A stretch of 64,000 nucleotides of DNA from NCBI RefSeq assembly GCF_000445995.2, contig NC_022080.4:620001-684000 (forward strand). Reading direction: 5' to 3'. The position numbers and the translations under genes were made by a program. This document shows positions 21,836-29,915 of the stretch, in pieces. The DNA comes from Geobacillus genomosp. 3 (GTDB lineage Bacteria > Bacillota > Bacilli > Bacillales > Anoxybacillaceae). The notes beneath the pieces are model-generated. The model worked only from the letters and a program-made list of their open reading frames with translations, made no database searches and had not been told where the DNA came from. Each line of letters begins with the position of its first letter. The first letter of the stretch is position 1.

Positions 21836-22351
21836 TCAGGAGTTGCCTATGTTGTTTTTTCGATTTCTTGGTATGGTCAGTGTTTTCCAGTTGTTGGCGT
21901 TCAGCTGTTTCGCGATATAGACGATTTGCCCGATATGATACGAATAATGGTACATTTGCCGCTCAATGGCTTCGATGACGGAATGGGGTTCGCCGCGGAT
22001 CGTGACCGTCCGCAACAAATCTGTTTCCTGCAATTCGTTCAGCGTTTGCAAGAAAGCAGACCACCCTTTTTCCCAGCAAGCCATGACTTCTTCGCGCGTA
22101 TGGAAGTCGTTGATGAATTCATCATCGCGGTTTCGGTCCGGTTTCTCCCCATCCGACGACAAAAAGTCTGTCCAGCGCGACACCATATTTCCGCTCATAT
22201 GTTTGACAATGATGGCGATGCTGTTGACCTCTTCATGAAAACAATGGAATAGCTGTTCCTCCGAACATTGGTCGATAGCCTGTTCGGCGGTCTTTTTCAT
22301 GTCGAGAAAGCGTGCGCGCACTGCTCGCAAATATTCTTGGCCGATGTTCAT
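21836..22351 (-). CDS. DinB/DUF1572 family protein
   Basis: A 171-aa four-helix-bundle protein. Three histidines placed as in DinB-like metal sites are visible: His in IVKHMSGN (about 51) and two in QMYHYSYHIGQI (about 135-139). The family includes thiol-S-transferases and proteins of unknown role; no substrate can be named. ATG at 22351 is preceded by AAGGAGGTGC. It is divergent from the lactate permease and appears monocistronic. Confidence 0.8.
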   Translation of the reverse strand: MNIGQEYLRAVRARFLDMKKTAEQAIDQCSEEQLFHCFHEEVNSIAIIVKHMSGNMVSRWTDFLSSDGEKPDRNRDDEFINDFHTREEVMACWEKGWSAFLQTLNELQETDLLRTVTIRGEPHSVIEAIERQMYHYSYHIGQIVYIAKQLNANNWKTLTIPRNRKNNIGNS

Positions 22352-22464
22352 TCATGCACCTCCTTCAAAGAAAGGTCATCTCTTTCTATTCGCCGTCGAT
22401 GCGGTGATTTCTTTCTATGTGACGGCAAAATAGTGGATAAACAGATTGAGGGGGAGAGAAAAAC

Positions 22465-23961
22465 GTGGGAGATACGATCCGTTGGCTGCTGGCAGCGCTG
22501 CCGCTTTTATGGGCATTGGCTGCGATTGGATGGCGAAAGATGCCGGCGATGAAGGCGGCGCTCGGCTGTTATGCGCTGGCGGCAGGGCTCGCCTTGTTTC
22601 CATTTCATGCTTCGGCCGGGGAAGTCATGCATTTTACCGTGCACGGCGTGCTGTTGGCGCTAATTGTGGTGTATGTGCTTGTGTTTGGGCTGCTCTTGCA
22701 CCATGTGCTGGAAGCCGGGGGAGCGATCGACGCGCTTTCTGTTTGGATTTCCCGTGTCGGACGGACGCCGTCGGAGCAAGCGCTGCTGTTGTCGGCGGCG
22801 TTAGGCCCATTTTTCGAAGCGGTGAGCGGATTTGGATTGGCGGTTGTCATCGTCGCCCCGTTGTATGCGGCCCTTGGGTTTCCGGCCCGCAAGGCGATGA
22901 CATTGGCCTTGTTGACCCAGTCCGCCGTGCCGTGGGGAGCGCTCGCCATCGGCACGGTCATCAATGCCGAACTATCAGGCGTTCCGCTTCGCGAGCTTGG
23001 CGAATACAGCGCATGGCTTCATGTCCCGCTCTATTTGCTGTACGTCTGTGCGGTTGTGGTCATCAGCGAAGGGTGGCGGGCGGTTCGCCTGCATCTTGAT
23101 GGCATCTTGATCGTGTTTGTCAGCTTGGCATCGGTCACGTGGGCGGTCAGCGTCTATGTGTCGGTCGAACTGGCCGGGGCGGCGGCCGGCGCGATGGCGG
23201 CGCTCGCGCTTGTCGGATACTGGCAGTGCCAAGAGCTTCTTGGCAAACGCGAACCGATCGAGAAGGGAGGACGGCCGCCGCTTGGGAAAGCGTTATGGCC
23301 GTATGCTGTGCTGGTTGGCTATATTTTTGCCACCCATTTCTTTCCTGCAATCCGGCATATCGCTACCACGGCCGGCGTTTGGCACTGGCCGGCTTATGGC
23401 TTCCGCCTTGAGCTTTTGTACAGTCCCGGATTTGCCTTATGTCTGGCCGCCGTGGCAGCGTTTGGATGGCATCGCCTTCGCTTGGCCGAGGGAGTGGCTT
23501 GCCTCCAGAAGACGTTGAACCGAGTGTTTCCAGCTGCCGTGGCGACCATGGGATTTATCGCGATGTCGTCGGTGATGGATGGGGCGGGGATGACGGGCGT
23601 GCTGGCATCACAAGCCGCCGCTTGGACCGGATCGGCGTTTCTTGCCGTGTCGCCGCTCGTCGGTGCGCTTGCCGGTTGGATGAGCGGAAGCAACAGCGCG
23701 GCGAACGCCATGTTTTCCCCGTTTCAGCGGGCGATGGCCGATCAATTGCACGAACCCGCCATTTGGTACGCCGCGGCGCAAAACGTCGCCGCATCGAACA
23801 TGACAATGGCCTCACCGGCGCGGCTCGCCTTAGTTGCGGCCACCATCGGCCGCCCCGGAGAGGAAGGGGAGGCGATGCGTCTTGTGGGGCCGATTGTCGG
23901 AGCGGCGCTGGTGATCGTGGTGTTTGGTGTGCTGGTCGGAAGGGCGGCGGTTAGCATCTAA
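22465..23961 (+). CDS. L-lactate permease family transporter
   Basis: A 498-aa, roughly 12-helix protein of the LctP/LutP family, which imports L-lactate (and glycolate) with protons. Diagnostic stretches are GPFFEAVSGFGLAVVIVAPL and, near the end, GWMSGSNSAANAMFSPFQ. It starts with GTG at 22465 after GAGGGGGAG. It is somewhat shorter than the ~560-aa enterobacterial LctP. No lactate oxidation genes lie beside it. Its last 107 bp are copied at 27601-27707. Confidence 0.85.
   Translation: MGDTIRWLLAALPLLWALAAIGWRKMPAMKAALGCYALAAGLALFPFHASAGEVMHFTVHGVLLALIVVYVLVFGLLLHHVLEAGGAIDALSVWISRVGRTPSEQALLLSAALGPFFEAVSGFGLAVVIVAPLYAALGFPARKAMTLALLTQSAVPWGALAIGTVINAELSGVPLRELGEYSAWLHVPLYLLYVCAVVVISEGWRAVRLHLDGILIVFVSLASVTWAVSVYVSVELAGAAAGAMAALALVGYWQCQELLGKREPIEKGGRPPLGKALWPYAVLVGYIFATHFFPAIRHIATTAGVWHWPAYGFRLELLYSPGFALCLAAVAAFGWHRLRLAEGVACLQKTLNRVFPAAVATMGFIAMSSVMDGAGMTGVLASQAAAWTGSAFLAVSPLVGALAGWMSGSNSAANAMFSPFQRAMADQLHEPAIWYAAAQNVAASNMTMASPARLALVAATIGRPGEEGEAMRLVGPIVGAALVIVVFGVLVGRAAVSI
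23844..23950 (+). repeat. 107-bp direct repeat, copy 1 (permease 3' end)
   Basis: The 3' end of the permease gene matches 27601-27707 with one mismatch (T at 23880 against C). The match ends at 23950, inside the left arm of the permease terminator. The two copies bracket a 3.65-kb gene block. Confidence 0.9.
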
Positions 23962-23977
23962 TGCCAACCGCCTTTTT
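23946..23977 (+). terminator. terminator of the lactate permease
   Basis: GGCGGTT (23946-23952) pairs with AACCGCC (23966-23972), with GCAT/ATGC inside, followed by TTTTT. The stem includes the stop codon. Confidence 0.85.
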
Positions 23978-24026
23978 AGTGAGGTAATTTCTTGAAAAAG
24001 GAAAATTGATTTTCGCGCAGGCATCG

Positions 24027-25406
24027 TCAACACCATGCTTTTTGGAGCAGCGTCACCCCAAGTTCAATATCTTCGAGCGATAAGCCGCTAAAACCAAGCT
24101 TGATCATGGGTCGGTCAGGCTGTTGGTTCACAAAATAGCGCGAGGTGGGGTACACGTTCACTCCATACGATCGGGCGCGTTGAAGTAGTTGTTCTTCTGA
24201 ACAGTCACAATGGACTTTGATTAGCACGTATAAACCGGATTGTTCGCCAATAATGGAGATCATATCCCCGAATGACGTTCGCAGCCTCGCTGTTAAATGC
24301 TCCATTTTTCGTCTGTACACTAGGCGCATGCGTTTAATATGGCGAACCCATTCCCCCTCTTCCATAAATTTAGCCATTGCCAGTTGGCTGAGGATGGACG
24401 TGGTGCTTTCAAAAAGGCGAAAGCATTGTTGGTAACGGTCCAAAAGCGACGGCGGCAACACCATGTAACTTAAGCGAATTCCGGGAAGAAACGATTTTGA
24501 AAAATTGCCGAGGTAAATGACTCTTGACGAATCAATGGAGGCAAGAGCGGGAAACGGTTTTTGCGTGTAACGGAATTCGCTGTCGTAATCGTCCTCGATA
24601 ATATAACCATTGACGTTGTTCACCCATTGGATAAGTCTGTGCCGCTGCTGGATTGGCATGCTGACTCCCATCGGGCTTTGATGCGAAGGGGTGACATAGA
24701 TGAGCCGTGATTGCCTCGTTTCGAGGGGAGAGAGATCGAAACCTGTTTCAGAAACGGTGATCGTTTCCAGTTGAAAATCATGAAACAAAAATGCTTCTCT
24801 AGCACCGTCATAGCCCGGGTCTTCGACGATGATGCTGTTGAACTCGTCTTTTAAAATATGACCAAGTAAGAGAAGCATTTGCTGTGTGCTGCTTCCGATG
24901 ACGATGGCGTTTGGCTCTACGTCCACTCCGCGGGATTCAAGAAGGTAGATGGCGATTTGTTGGCGTAAGCATAATTCCCCAAATGGATCCCCATAGCGAA
25001 AGCAATCTTTGGCTGTGAATACTTGATTGGAGATTCTTCTCCATGCCTGAATGGGAAAATGATCGGCATCAACGGCATCGGCGCGAAAATCGACCACAAC
25101 AGGTGTTGCTCTTTCTCTTGCCGGTGGGCGCGCCGAAATGCGGGTTTTTGGAATGAAAAGAGGTTCCACTTCATTGGCAAAATACCCTTTTCGTTTTTCC
25201 GCGCGAATATATCCTTCCGCTGCTAGCTGTTCGTAGGCCATTAAAGTCGTGTTTCGGCTGACATTCAATGATTCGGCGAGTTGGCGAATCGAAGGCAGTG
25301 GCTCATTTGCTTGAATGTCGCCTCGTTCAATCAATGATTTCAATTTTTCATAGATTTGTTTGTATTTAGGTGAGTGGTCGTTCAAGGCAAAAATGATCGT
25401 CTTCAT
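24027..25406 (-). CDS. MocR-type regulator (GntR HTH fused to aminotransferase fold)
   Basis: A 459-aa protein with an N-terminal winged helix (about 8-75: PSIRQLAESLNVSRNTTLMAYEQL) and a C-terminal fold-type-I aminotransferase-like domain that binds pyridoxal phosphate; SKSFLPG carries the likely PLP lysine. Such proteins are transcription factors rather than enzymes. ATG at 25406 has a good AGGAG spacing; two earlier ATGs are too close to it. It is divergent from the PaiB-like gene, which it probably controls, and lies in the block bounded by the 107-bp repeats. Confidence 0.88.
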   Translation of the reverse strand: MKTIIFALNDHSPKYKQIYEKLKSLIERGDIQANEPLPSIRQLAESLNVSRNTTLMAYEQLAAEGYIRAEKRKGYFANEVEPLFIPKTRISARPPARERATPVVVDFRADAVDADHFPIQAWRRISNQVFTAKDCFRYGDPFGELCLRQQIAIYLLESRGVDVEPNAIVIGSSTQQMLLLLGHILKDEFNSIIVEDPGYDGAREAFLFHDFQLETITVSETGFDLSPLETRQSRLIYVTPSHQSPMGVSMPIQQRHRLIQWVNNVNGYIIEDDYDSEFRYTQKPFPALASIDSSRVIYLGNFSKSFLPGIRLSYMVLPPSLLDRYQQCFRLFESTTSILSQLAMAKFMEEGEWVRHIKRMRLVYRRKMEHLTARLRTSFGDMISIIGEQSGLYVLIKVHCDCSEEQLLQRARSYGVNVYPTSRYFVNQQPDRPMIKLGFSGLSLEDIELGVTLLQKAWC

Positions 25407-25418
25407 GTTCATCTCTCC

Positions 25419-25460
25419 TGACATGCTTATTTTTTTATTACTGTCACTTTTTTTATGTCA
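25419..25460. promoter_or_regulatory. possible MocR operator
   Basis: TGTCA occurs twice in direct repeat (25442-25446 and 25456-25460), with an inverted copy TGACA at 25419-25423, between the divergent MocR and PaiB genes. MocR proteins commonly bind paired direct repeats. Confidence 0.45.
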
Positions 25461-25527
25461 GTTTTCATTATATGATGCCATCGTAAAGGATGAAAGGTTG
25501 GAATGAAAAAAAGAGGGGAGAGGACCG

Positions 25528-26136
25528 ATGTATATTCCGAAACATTTTGCCATCAATGATCCGGATGTCGCCTATCAGGTGATCGAGGAGAACAGCTTTG
25601 CCACCTTGGTATCGATGCATCAAGAGGAACTGTTTGCCACCCATTTGCCTCTATTGCTTGATCGGGAGAAAACGTGTTTGTACGGCCATTTTGCCCGTTC
25701 GAATCCGCAATGGAGCGACATTCAACATCAGGCGGTCTTGGCGATATTCCACGGTCCACATTGTTACATTTCTCCTTCCTGGTATGAAACGAACCAGGCG
25801 GTGCCGACATGGAATTATGTGGCCGTCCATGTGTACGGAAACGTGGAGTTGATCGACGATGAAGAGGAAATCATGCAGTCGCTGCACGATATGGTAAAAA
25901 AATACGAAGCGCCGGGAAGTCTTTACCAGCTGTCGAGGGTCGATTCTGGGATGCTGTCCGGTATGAGCAAAGGAATTCAAGCTTTCAAAATCATCATCAA
26001 GCGAACCGAAGGAAAAGCCAAGTTGAGCCAAAACCATCCTGCACACCGACAAGAACGGATCATCAAGCAGCTTGAGCAAATGCCGTTTGAAAACGAAAAG
26101 CGAATCGCTTCTTTGATGAAAAAGCAGCGGCAGTGA
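25528..26136 (+). CDS. PaiB-family FMN-binding protein
   Basis: A 202-aa protein of the PaiB (FMN-binding, split-barrel) family. Typical blocks are THLPLLLD near residue 40, [10 protein letters not shown], and [12 protein letters not shown]...[13 protein letters not shown] in the middle. Family members bind FMN; B. subtilis PaiB affects protease and sporulation genes, but a direct role is not settled. ATG follows AAAGAGGGGAGAGG. It is divergent from the MocR regulator and is followed 22 nt later by a LysE-type exporter, so an export or detoxification operon is likely. Confidence 0.85.
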   Translation: MYIPKHFAINDPDVAYQVIEENSFATLVSMHQEELFATHLPLLLDREKTCLYGHFARSNPQWSDIQHQAVLAIFHGPHCYISPSWYETNQAVPTWNYVAVHVYGNVELIDDEEEIMQSLHDMVKKYEAPGSLYQLSRVDSGMLSGMSKGIQAFKIIIKRTEGKAKLSQNHPAHRQERIIKQLEQMPFENEKRIASLMKKQRQ

Positions 26137-26158
26137 AATCAGAAAAGAGAGGAGTGAG

Positions 26159-26806
26159 ATGGGGATGGACCTTTCCACGATCGGCTTGTTTGTCGCGGTA
26201 GCCGCAGCGCTGCTCATCGTCCCCGGACCGGCGGTATTGTACATCATGGCTAGGAGCATGAGCCAAGGAACGAAAGCAGGGGTTGTATCGGTGCTCGGTG
26301 TAGCTTTGGGAGGCGCTGTCCACGTTGTCCTTGGAGCCGTAGGCGTTTCCGCAATTTTGATGACATCGGCGGCTGCCTTTACAGTGGTCAAATCTTTAGG
26401 CGCTGTGTATCTCATCTATTTGGGAGGCAAAACGTTATTTTTCGCTTCTGATAAGGATGAGGGAACATCGGCCATGAAGGTGAAGGAGAAAACATTGGCC
26501 AAAGTATTTTATGAATCACTGTTGGTCGAAGTGACCAATCCAAAGACAGCACTCTTTTTTCTCGCCTTTTTTCCGCAGTTTATCTCTCCCTCTGCTGGGT
26601 CGGTGGCCGGACAATTTTTGTTTTTAGGGGCGATATTTGTTGTTCTCGCCTTGCTGAATGACAGCTTGTACGCCATGTTGGCCGCAGGCATCCGCAGACG
26701 GTTGGCCGCCAAGAAGGAAAGTGTGAAGGTGATGAATCGAGTGGCGGGATGTTGTTATATTTTGTTAGGACTATTCTCTGCCTTAGCGAGCCCTTCGAAA
26801 CCGTAA
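26159..26806 (+). CDS. LysE/RhtB family amino-acid exporter
   Basis: A 215-aa, six-helix exporter. The N-terminal PGPAVLYIMARSMSQGTKAGV motif is diagnostic for RhtB/LysE proteins, which export amino acids such as threonine, homoserine or lysine. The start could also be the ATG two codons later (26165); the first is kept because GAGGAG lies four bases before it. It is in one operon with PaiB and the B3/B4 protein. Confidence 0.85.
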   Translation: MGMDLSTIGLFVAVAAALLIVPGPAVLYIMARSMSQGTKAGVVSVLGVALGGAVHVVLGAVGVSAILMTSAAAFTVVKSLGAVYLIYLGGKTLFFASDKDEGTSAMKVKEKTLAKVFYESLLVEVTNPKTALFFLAFFPQFISPSAGSVAGQFLFLGAIFVVLALLNDSLYAMLAAGIRRRLAAKKESVKVMNRVAGCCYILLGLFSALASPSKP

Positions 26807-26825
26807 GGGAATGGAGGAGTGGATG

Positions 26826-27536
26826 ATGACCCGTTTTATTGTTGAAGACGATATTTGGGCTATATTTCCCAACGTCAAAATCGGTGTGGTCGTTGCCCAA
26901 GGGATTGACAACGGTATCAAGAATGCTGGTGTTTACGAACAAATGCTGCGGGAGGCGGAGAAAGAAGCGCGGAAATTCCTCGAGTTTGAGGAGTGGAGCC
27001 GCAATCCCGCCACCGCCGTTTGGCGAGAGGCGTTTCGGCGATTCAAAGCGAAAAAAGGGGCGCGCTGTTCAGTGGAATCGCTGCTGAAACGAGTGAAAAA
27101 CGGCCATCACATTCCAACGATCAACCCGCTTGTGGATATCTATAACTGTATTTCATTGAGCTACGGGCTTCCATGTGGAGGAGAGGATATCGACACATTT
27201 GTCGGCGACATCCGGCTGGCGCTGGCGGATGGCCATGAACCATTCATCCCGTTGGGAGGAGAGGAAAACGATCCACCGTATGAAGGGGAAATCGTGTATA
27301 AAGATGACATGGGCGTCATATGCCGTTGCTGGAATTGGCGGGAAGCCCAACGGACGATGCTCACCGAACAGACGAAACGCGCCTTTCTCTGCATGGAATC
27401 AATAGATGACGCAAGGCATGAAGCGCTTCATCAAGCGTTAGAGGAACTGGCCTATTTAATACAACGCCATCTTGGCGGCACAGTGAAGATGCACCTATTG
27501 GATGCCCGTCATTCGGAAATATCGATAATAGATTAA
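26826..27536 (+). CDS. B3/B4 tRNA-binding domain protein
   Basis: A 236-aa protein that looks like a free-standing B3/B4 domain of phenylalanyl-tRNA synthetase beta chain: the PTINPLVDIYN...YGLPCGGEDID stretch is the hallmark. Such stand-alone proteins may edit mischarged tRNA or bind amino acids; the role is unproven. Of two adjacent ATGs, the one at 26826 has better spacing from GGAGGAG. It closes the PaiB-LysE operon, which makes an amino-acid link attractive but unproven. Confidence 0.78.
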   Translation: MTRFIVEDDIWAIFPNVKIGVVVAQGIDNGIKNAGVYEQMLREAEKEARKFLEFEEWSRNPATAVWREAFRRFKAKKGARCSVESLLKRVKNGHHIPTINPLVDIYNCISLSYGLPCGGEDIDTFVGDIRLALADGHEPFIPLGGEENDPPYEGEIVYKDDMGVICRCWNWREAQRTMLTEQTKRAFLCMESIDDARHEALHQALEELAYLIQRHLGGTVKMHLLDARHSEISIID

Positions 27537-27544
27537 GGATCGCT

Positions 27545-27602
27545 TCGGCCGCTTTGCTCTGGTTGCTGCTGCATCGGCCGCTTTGCTCTGGTTGCTGCTG
27601 CA
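27545..27602 (+). repeat. 29-bp tandem repeat, two copies
   Basis: The unit starting TCGGCCGCTTTGCTCTGG occurs at 27545-27573 and 27574-27602 without change. A third copy begins at 27603 but switches after TCGGCCGC into the 107-bp permease repeat. One frame of the unit reads RFALVAAA, like RLALVAAT in the permease just before the repeated segment. Confidence 0.85.
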
Positions 27603-27710
27603 TCGGCCGCCCCGGAGAGGAAGGGGAGGCGATGCGCCTTGTGGGGCCGATTGTCGGAGCGGCGCTGGTGATCGTGGTGTTTGGTGTGCTGGTCGGAAGG
27701 GCGGCGGGCC
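27601..27710 (+). pseudogene. lactate permease 3'-end remnant (direct repeat copy 2)
   Basis: 27601-27707 repeats 23844-23950 with one mismatch, then ends in a different stop context (GGCCTGTAG). The permease frame IGRPGEEGEAMRL... is intact through a GRAAGL end and a TAG stop. The upstream part is replaced by the 29-bp tandem repeat, out of frame. It is not expressed as a transporter. It sits 22 bp from the GrpB stop and marks the right edge of the inserted block. Confidence 0.8.
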
Positions 27711-27731
27711 TGTAGCCTCCGCTTGACTCGT

Positions 27732-28250
27732 TCAGTTCAGTGATCGGCGCCATGCCTTGGCTTTTCGCTCTAATTCCAAGACGAGCAGTTCTTTTCCCTT
27801 GATATACGAATCGATGTCGTACGGAAATTGGAACGCTAGTTTTTCTTTCAAATTTCCGTACCGCTCTGCTTCTTTTGGATGGGCCCGCAAGTAGTCACGG
27901 AAGGCAAGATGACGTTCAATATGGGGATTGCCCGCTTCATACATATGAACGTGGTGGGTGCGGCGGTCCCCGCCTTTTTGAAAGTATCGTCGCCCCGGTA
28001 TGCCGTTTTCCCCTTTCGGTTCATAGCCAATAGCTGCCATCGCCCCATTGCATTCATCGACCCGGCTAATATCTGTAACGACAGCCATGATGTCAATGAT
28101 CGGCTTTGCTTTTAAACCGGGAACTGATGTGCTGCCGATATGGTGAATGGCGATAATTTCTTTGTCAAAAATTTGTCGCAGCCGCTCCGCTTCTTGTTCA
28201 AATAGTGCCGCCCACCGCAATTGGTATGGCATCACTTCCACTTTTCTCAT
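27732..28250 (-). CDS. GrpB family (UPF0157) nucleotidyltransferase-like protein
   Basis: A 172-aa protein. The IHHIGSTSVPGLKAKPIIDIMAVV motif is the nucleotidyltransferase GS...D.D-like core of the GrpB/UPF0157 family, followed by a RRTHHVHMYE histidine motif. The cellular role is unknown; some relatives are dephospho-CoA kinase fusions. ATG at 28250 follows GGAGGGCCCC. It is convergent with the permease remnant. Confidence 0.88.
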   Translation of the reverse strand: MRKVEVMPYQLRWAALFEQEAERLRQIFDKEIIAIHHIGSTSVPGLKAKPIIDIMAVVTDISRVDECNGAMAAIGYEPKGENGIPGRRYFQKGGDRRTHHVHMYEAGNPHIERHLAFRDYLRAHPKEAERYGNLKEKLAFQFPYDIDSYIKGKELLVLELERKAKAWRRSLN

Positions 28251-28435
28251 GTGGGGCCCTCCTTATTGGTCCTTTTCGTGCAAGGGCAACATCCTTCATG
28301 AAAGACACCGATTCCCTCACCCAAGCTGATCGCGTGGAAATGGGGCTTCCCGGTTAGAGATAAAAACATATCGCAGAAACAAATCACGAACTTGTCAGCA
28401 TCATAACCGTGAAGCAAACCATTTCATACGAAACA

Positions 28436-28469
28436 CCAAAAAGCGGATGGAGGTTTTCCCCACCCGCTT
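28436..28469 (-). terminator. terminator of yitK
   Basis: On the minus strand AAGCGGGTGG pairs with CCATCCGCTT (one G.U) and runs into TTTTTGG. The stem includes the stop codon. Confidence 0.75.
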
Positions 28470-28959
28470 AGCGGTAATTCACAAACTGCACGTCAATCGG
28501 TAAATCAGCTTCGCGAATGGCGGCGATCACCTTTTGCAAGTCGTCTTTGCTTTTGCCACTGACGCGAATTTGGTCATCTTGCACTTGGCTTTTCACTTTC
28601 AAGCCGGTGTTTTTGATGATCGTGTTGATTTTTTTCGCGTTTTCTTTGTCGATCCCTTGGACAAGCTTGGCGCGCTGCCGCACCGTGCCGCCTGAGGCCG
28701 GCTCGATTTTGCCGTATTGGATGTTTTTCGTTGCCACCCCGCGCTTAATCAGCTTGCCGATGAGCACATCTTTCAGCTGCTCAAGCTTAAACTCGTCATC
28801 CGAGATGAGAACGAGCTCGTCTTTCTCAAGAGAAATGTCGCTTTTGCTTCCTTTGAAGTCATAGCGCGTCTTGATTTCTTTCATGGCAATGTTGATCGCG
28901 TTTGCCACTTCCGCCAAATCGACTTTGGATACGATATCGAACGAACTTTCTTTTGACAT
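28468..28959 (-). CDS. yitK: YajQ family nucleotide-binding protein
   Basis: A 163-aa protein of the YajQ/UPF0234 family, two ferredoxin-like folds. It opens [19 protein letters not shown] and contains [13 protein letters not shown], both family hallmarks. Relatives bind c-di-GMP or tRNA; the function in Firmicutes is not settled. ATG at 28959 follows GGGAGGTCGC. It belongs to the conserved yit backbone and is transcribed alone. Confidence 0.92.
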   Translation of the reverse strand: MSKESSFDIVSKVDLAEVANAINIAMKEIKTRYDFKGSKSDISLEKDELVLISDDEFKLEQLKDVLIGKLIKRGVATKNIQYGKIEPASGGTVRQRAKLVQGIDKENAKKINTIIKNTGLKVKSQVQDDQIRVSGKSKDDLQKVIAAIREADLPIDVQFVNYR

Positions 28960-29214
28960 ATGCGACCTCCCGGGCGTTGATGTACTTTCATTATAGAAAA
29001 TGGTGGGTGGGAAGGCAACAATGAGGAAGGGAGAAGATTAACTGCCTCTTTTTACACAGGGGTTCGGAGTGATGAGCAGTTTTATTCTATGTGGGATGAA
29101 GTGCCATATCCAAGTTAATGATCTTTTTGGTTATAAAAAATCAATGTAATAATTTATCCTCTTGTTTAATAAATATGATGGCAACAGAGCAAATGGGCCG
29201 ATACTGGGCATGTC

Positions 29215-29224
29215 CTGTATACAG
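29215..29224. promoter_or_regulatory. palindrome before the GntR regulator
   Basis: CTGTATACAG, a perfect 10-bp palindrome of the GT...AC type bound by FadR-like GntR regulators, lies 25 nt before the regulator start. It may be its autoregulatory operator. Confidence 0.45.
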
Positions 29225-29248
29225 TCGACGAAAATGAAGGTGGTTGAG

Positions 29249-29908
29249 TTGAAACAACAAATAGTGAAAAAAGAAACATTGAAAAAGCAAGTATATGAAT
29301 ATTTACGTGAAGAAATCATTGCGGGAGGATTTGCACCGGGGGAAAGACTTGTAGAGGAAAAAATCGCGAAAAAAATTCAAGTAAGTCGAAGTCCCATTCG
29401 AGAAGCGATTCGTATGCTTGAAAAAGAGGGGCTTGTCATGGTGAATAAAGGGGGAGGGGTTACGGTATTCAGTCCAGACATGGAAAACTTTCAATATCTT
29501 TATGAATGTAGGGTGGAGCTTGAACCGCTTGCAGCCTACTACGCTGCACAGAGAATAGCCAAAAAACAAGTTGAAGATCTTAGACGACATCTCATTTGGA
29601 TAGACGAGCAACCGTTAGGGTTAAAAGAAATCCTCGATATGAATACGAAATTTCATGAGGGGATTGTAACAGCCAGCCGAAATCCGTTTTTGATTAGGAT
29701 GATTGAACAAATTCGCGGGATTAACAGTTTGTACAGAGTTGCGATCTTAAAACAAAATATGTTGCGGATGAAATTGGCTATTCAGGAACATATTCAAATA
29801 TTTGAAGCCATTGAAAGAGGGGATGCGGATAAAGCAAGAGAATGCATGAAAGAACATATCGTAAGCGATTACAAATATTACGTGAACGTTTACCAAGGGA
29901 GGAAGTGA
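29249..29908 (+). CDS. GntR/FadR-family regulator of the TRAP operon
   Basis: A 219-aa regulator: winged helix (about 8-70, with SRSPIREAIRMLEKEGLV) plus an all-helical FCD ligand domain with metal-type histidines (TKFHEGIV, EHIQIF, KEHIV). A TTG at 29249, five bases after AAGGTGG, is the best start; the earlier ATG at 29234 has no ribosome site. FCD regulators sense organic acids or acyl-CoA. It is 7 nt ahead of the CoA-transferase gene and is first in an AT-richer six-gene operon. Confidence 0.87.
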   Translation: MKQQIVKKETLKKQVYEYLREEIIAGGFAPGERLVEEKIAKKIQVSRSPIREAIRMLEKEGLVMVNKGGGVTVFSPDMENFQYLYECRVELEPLAAYYAAQRIAKKQVEDLRRHLIWIDEQPLGLKEILDMNTKFHEGIVTASRNPFLIRMIEQIRGINSLYRVAILKQNMLRMKLAIQEHIQIFEAIERGDADKARECMKEHIVSDYKYYVNVYQGRK

Positions 29909-29915
29909 AAAAAGG

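Noticed and set aside
22446..23099. 217-aa frame overlapping the permease gene
   Set aside because: Shifted frame within the permease; Gly/Arg/Cys-rich shadow translation with no domain.
27545..27616. Possible CRISPR array
   Set aside because: The 29-bp unit has a CRISPR-like length, but copies are head to tail with no spacers and there are no cas genes.
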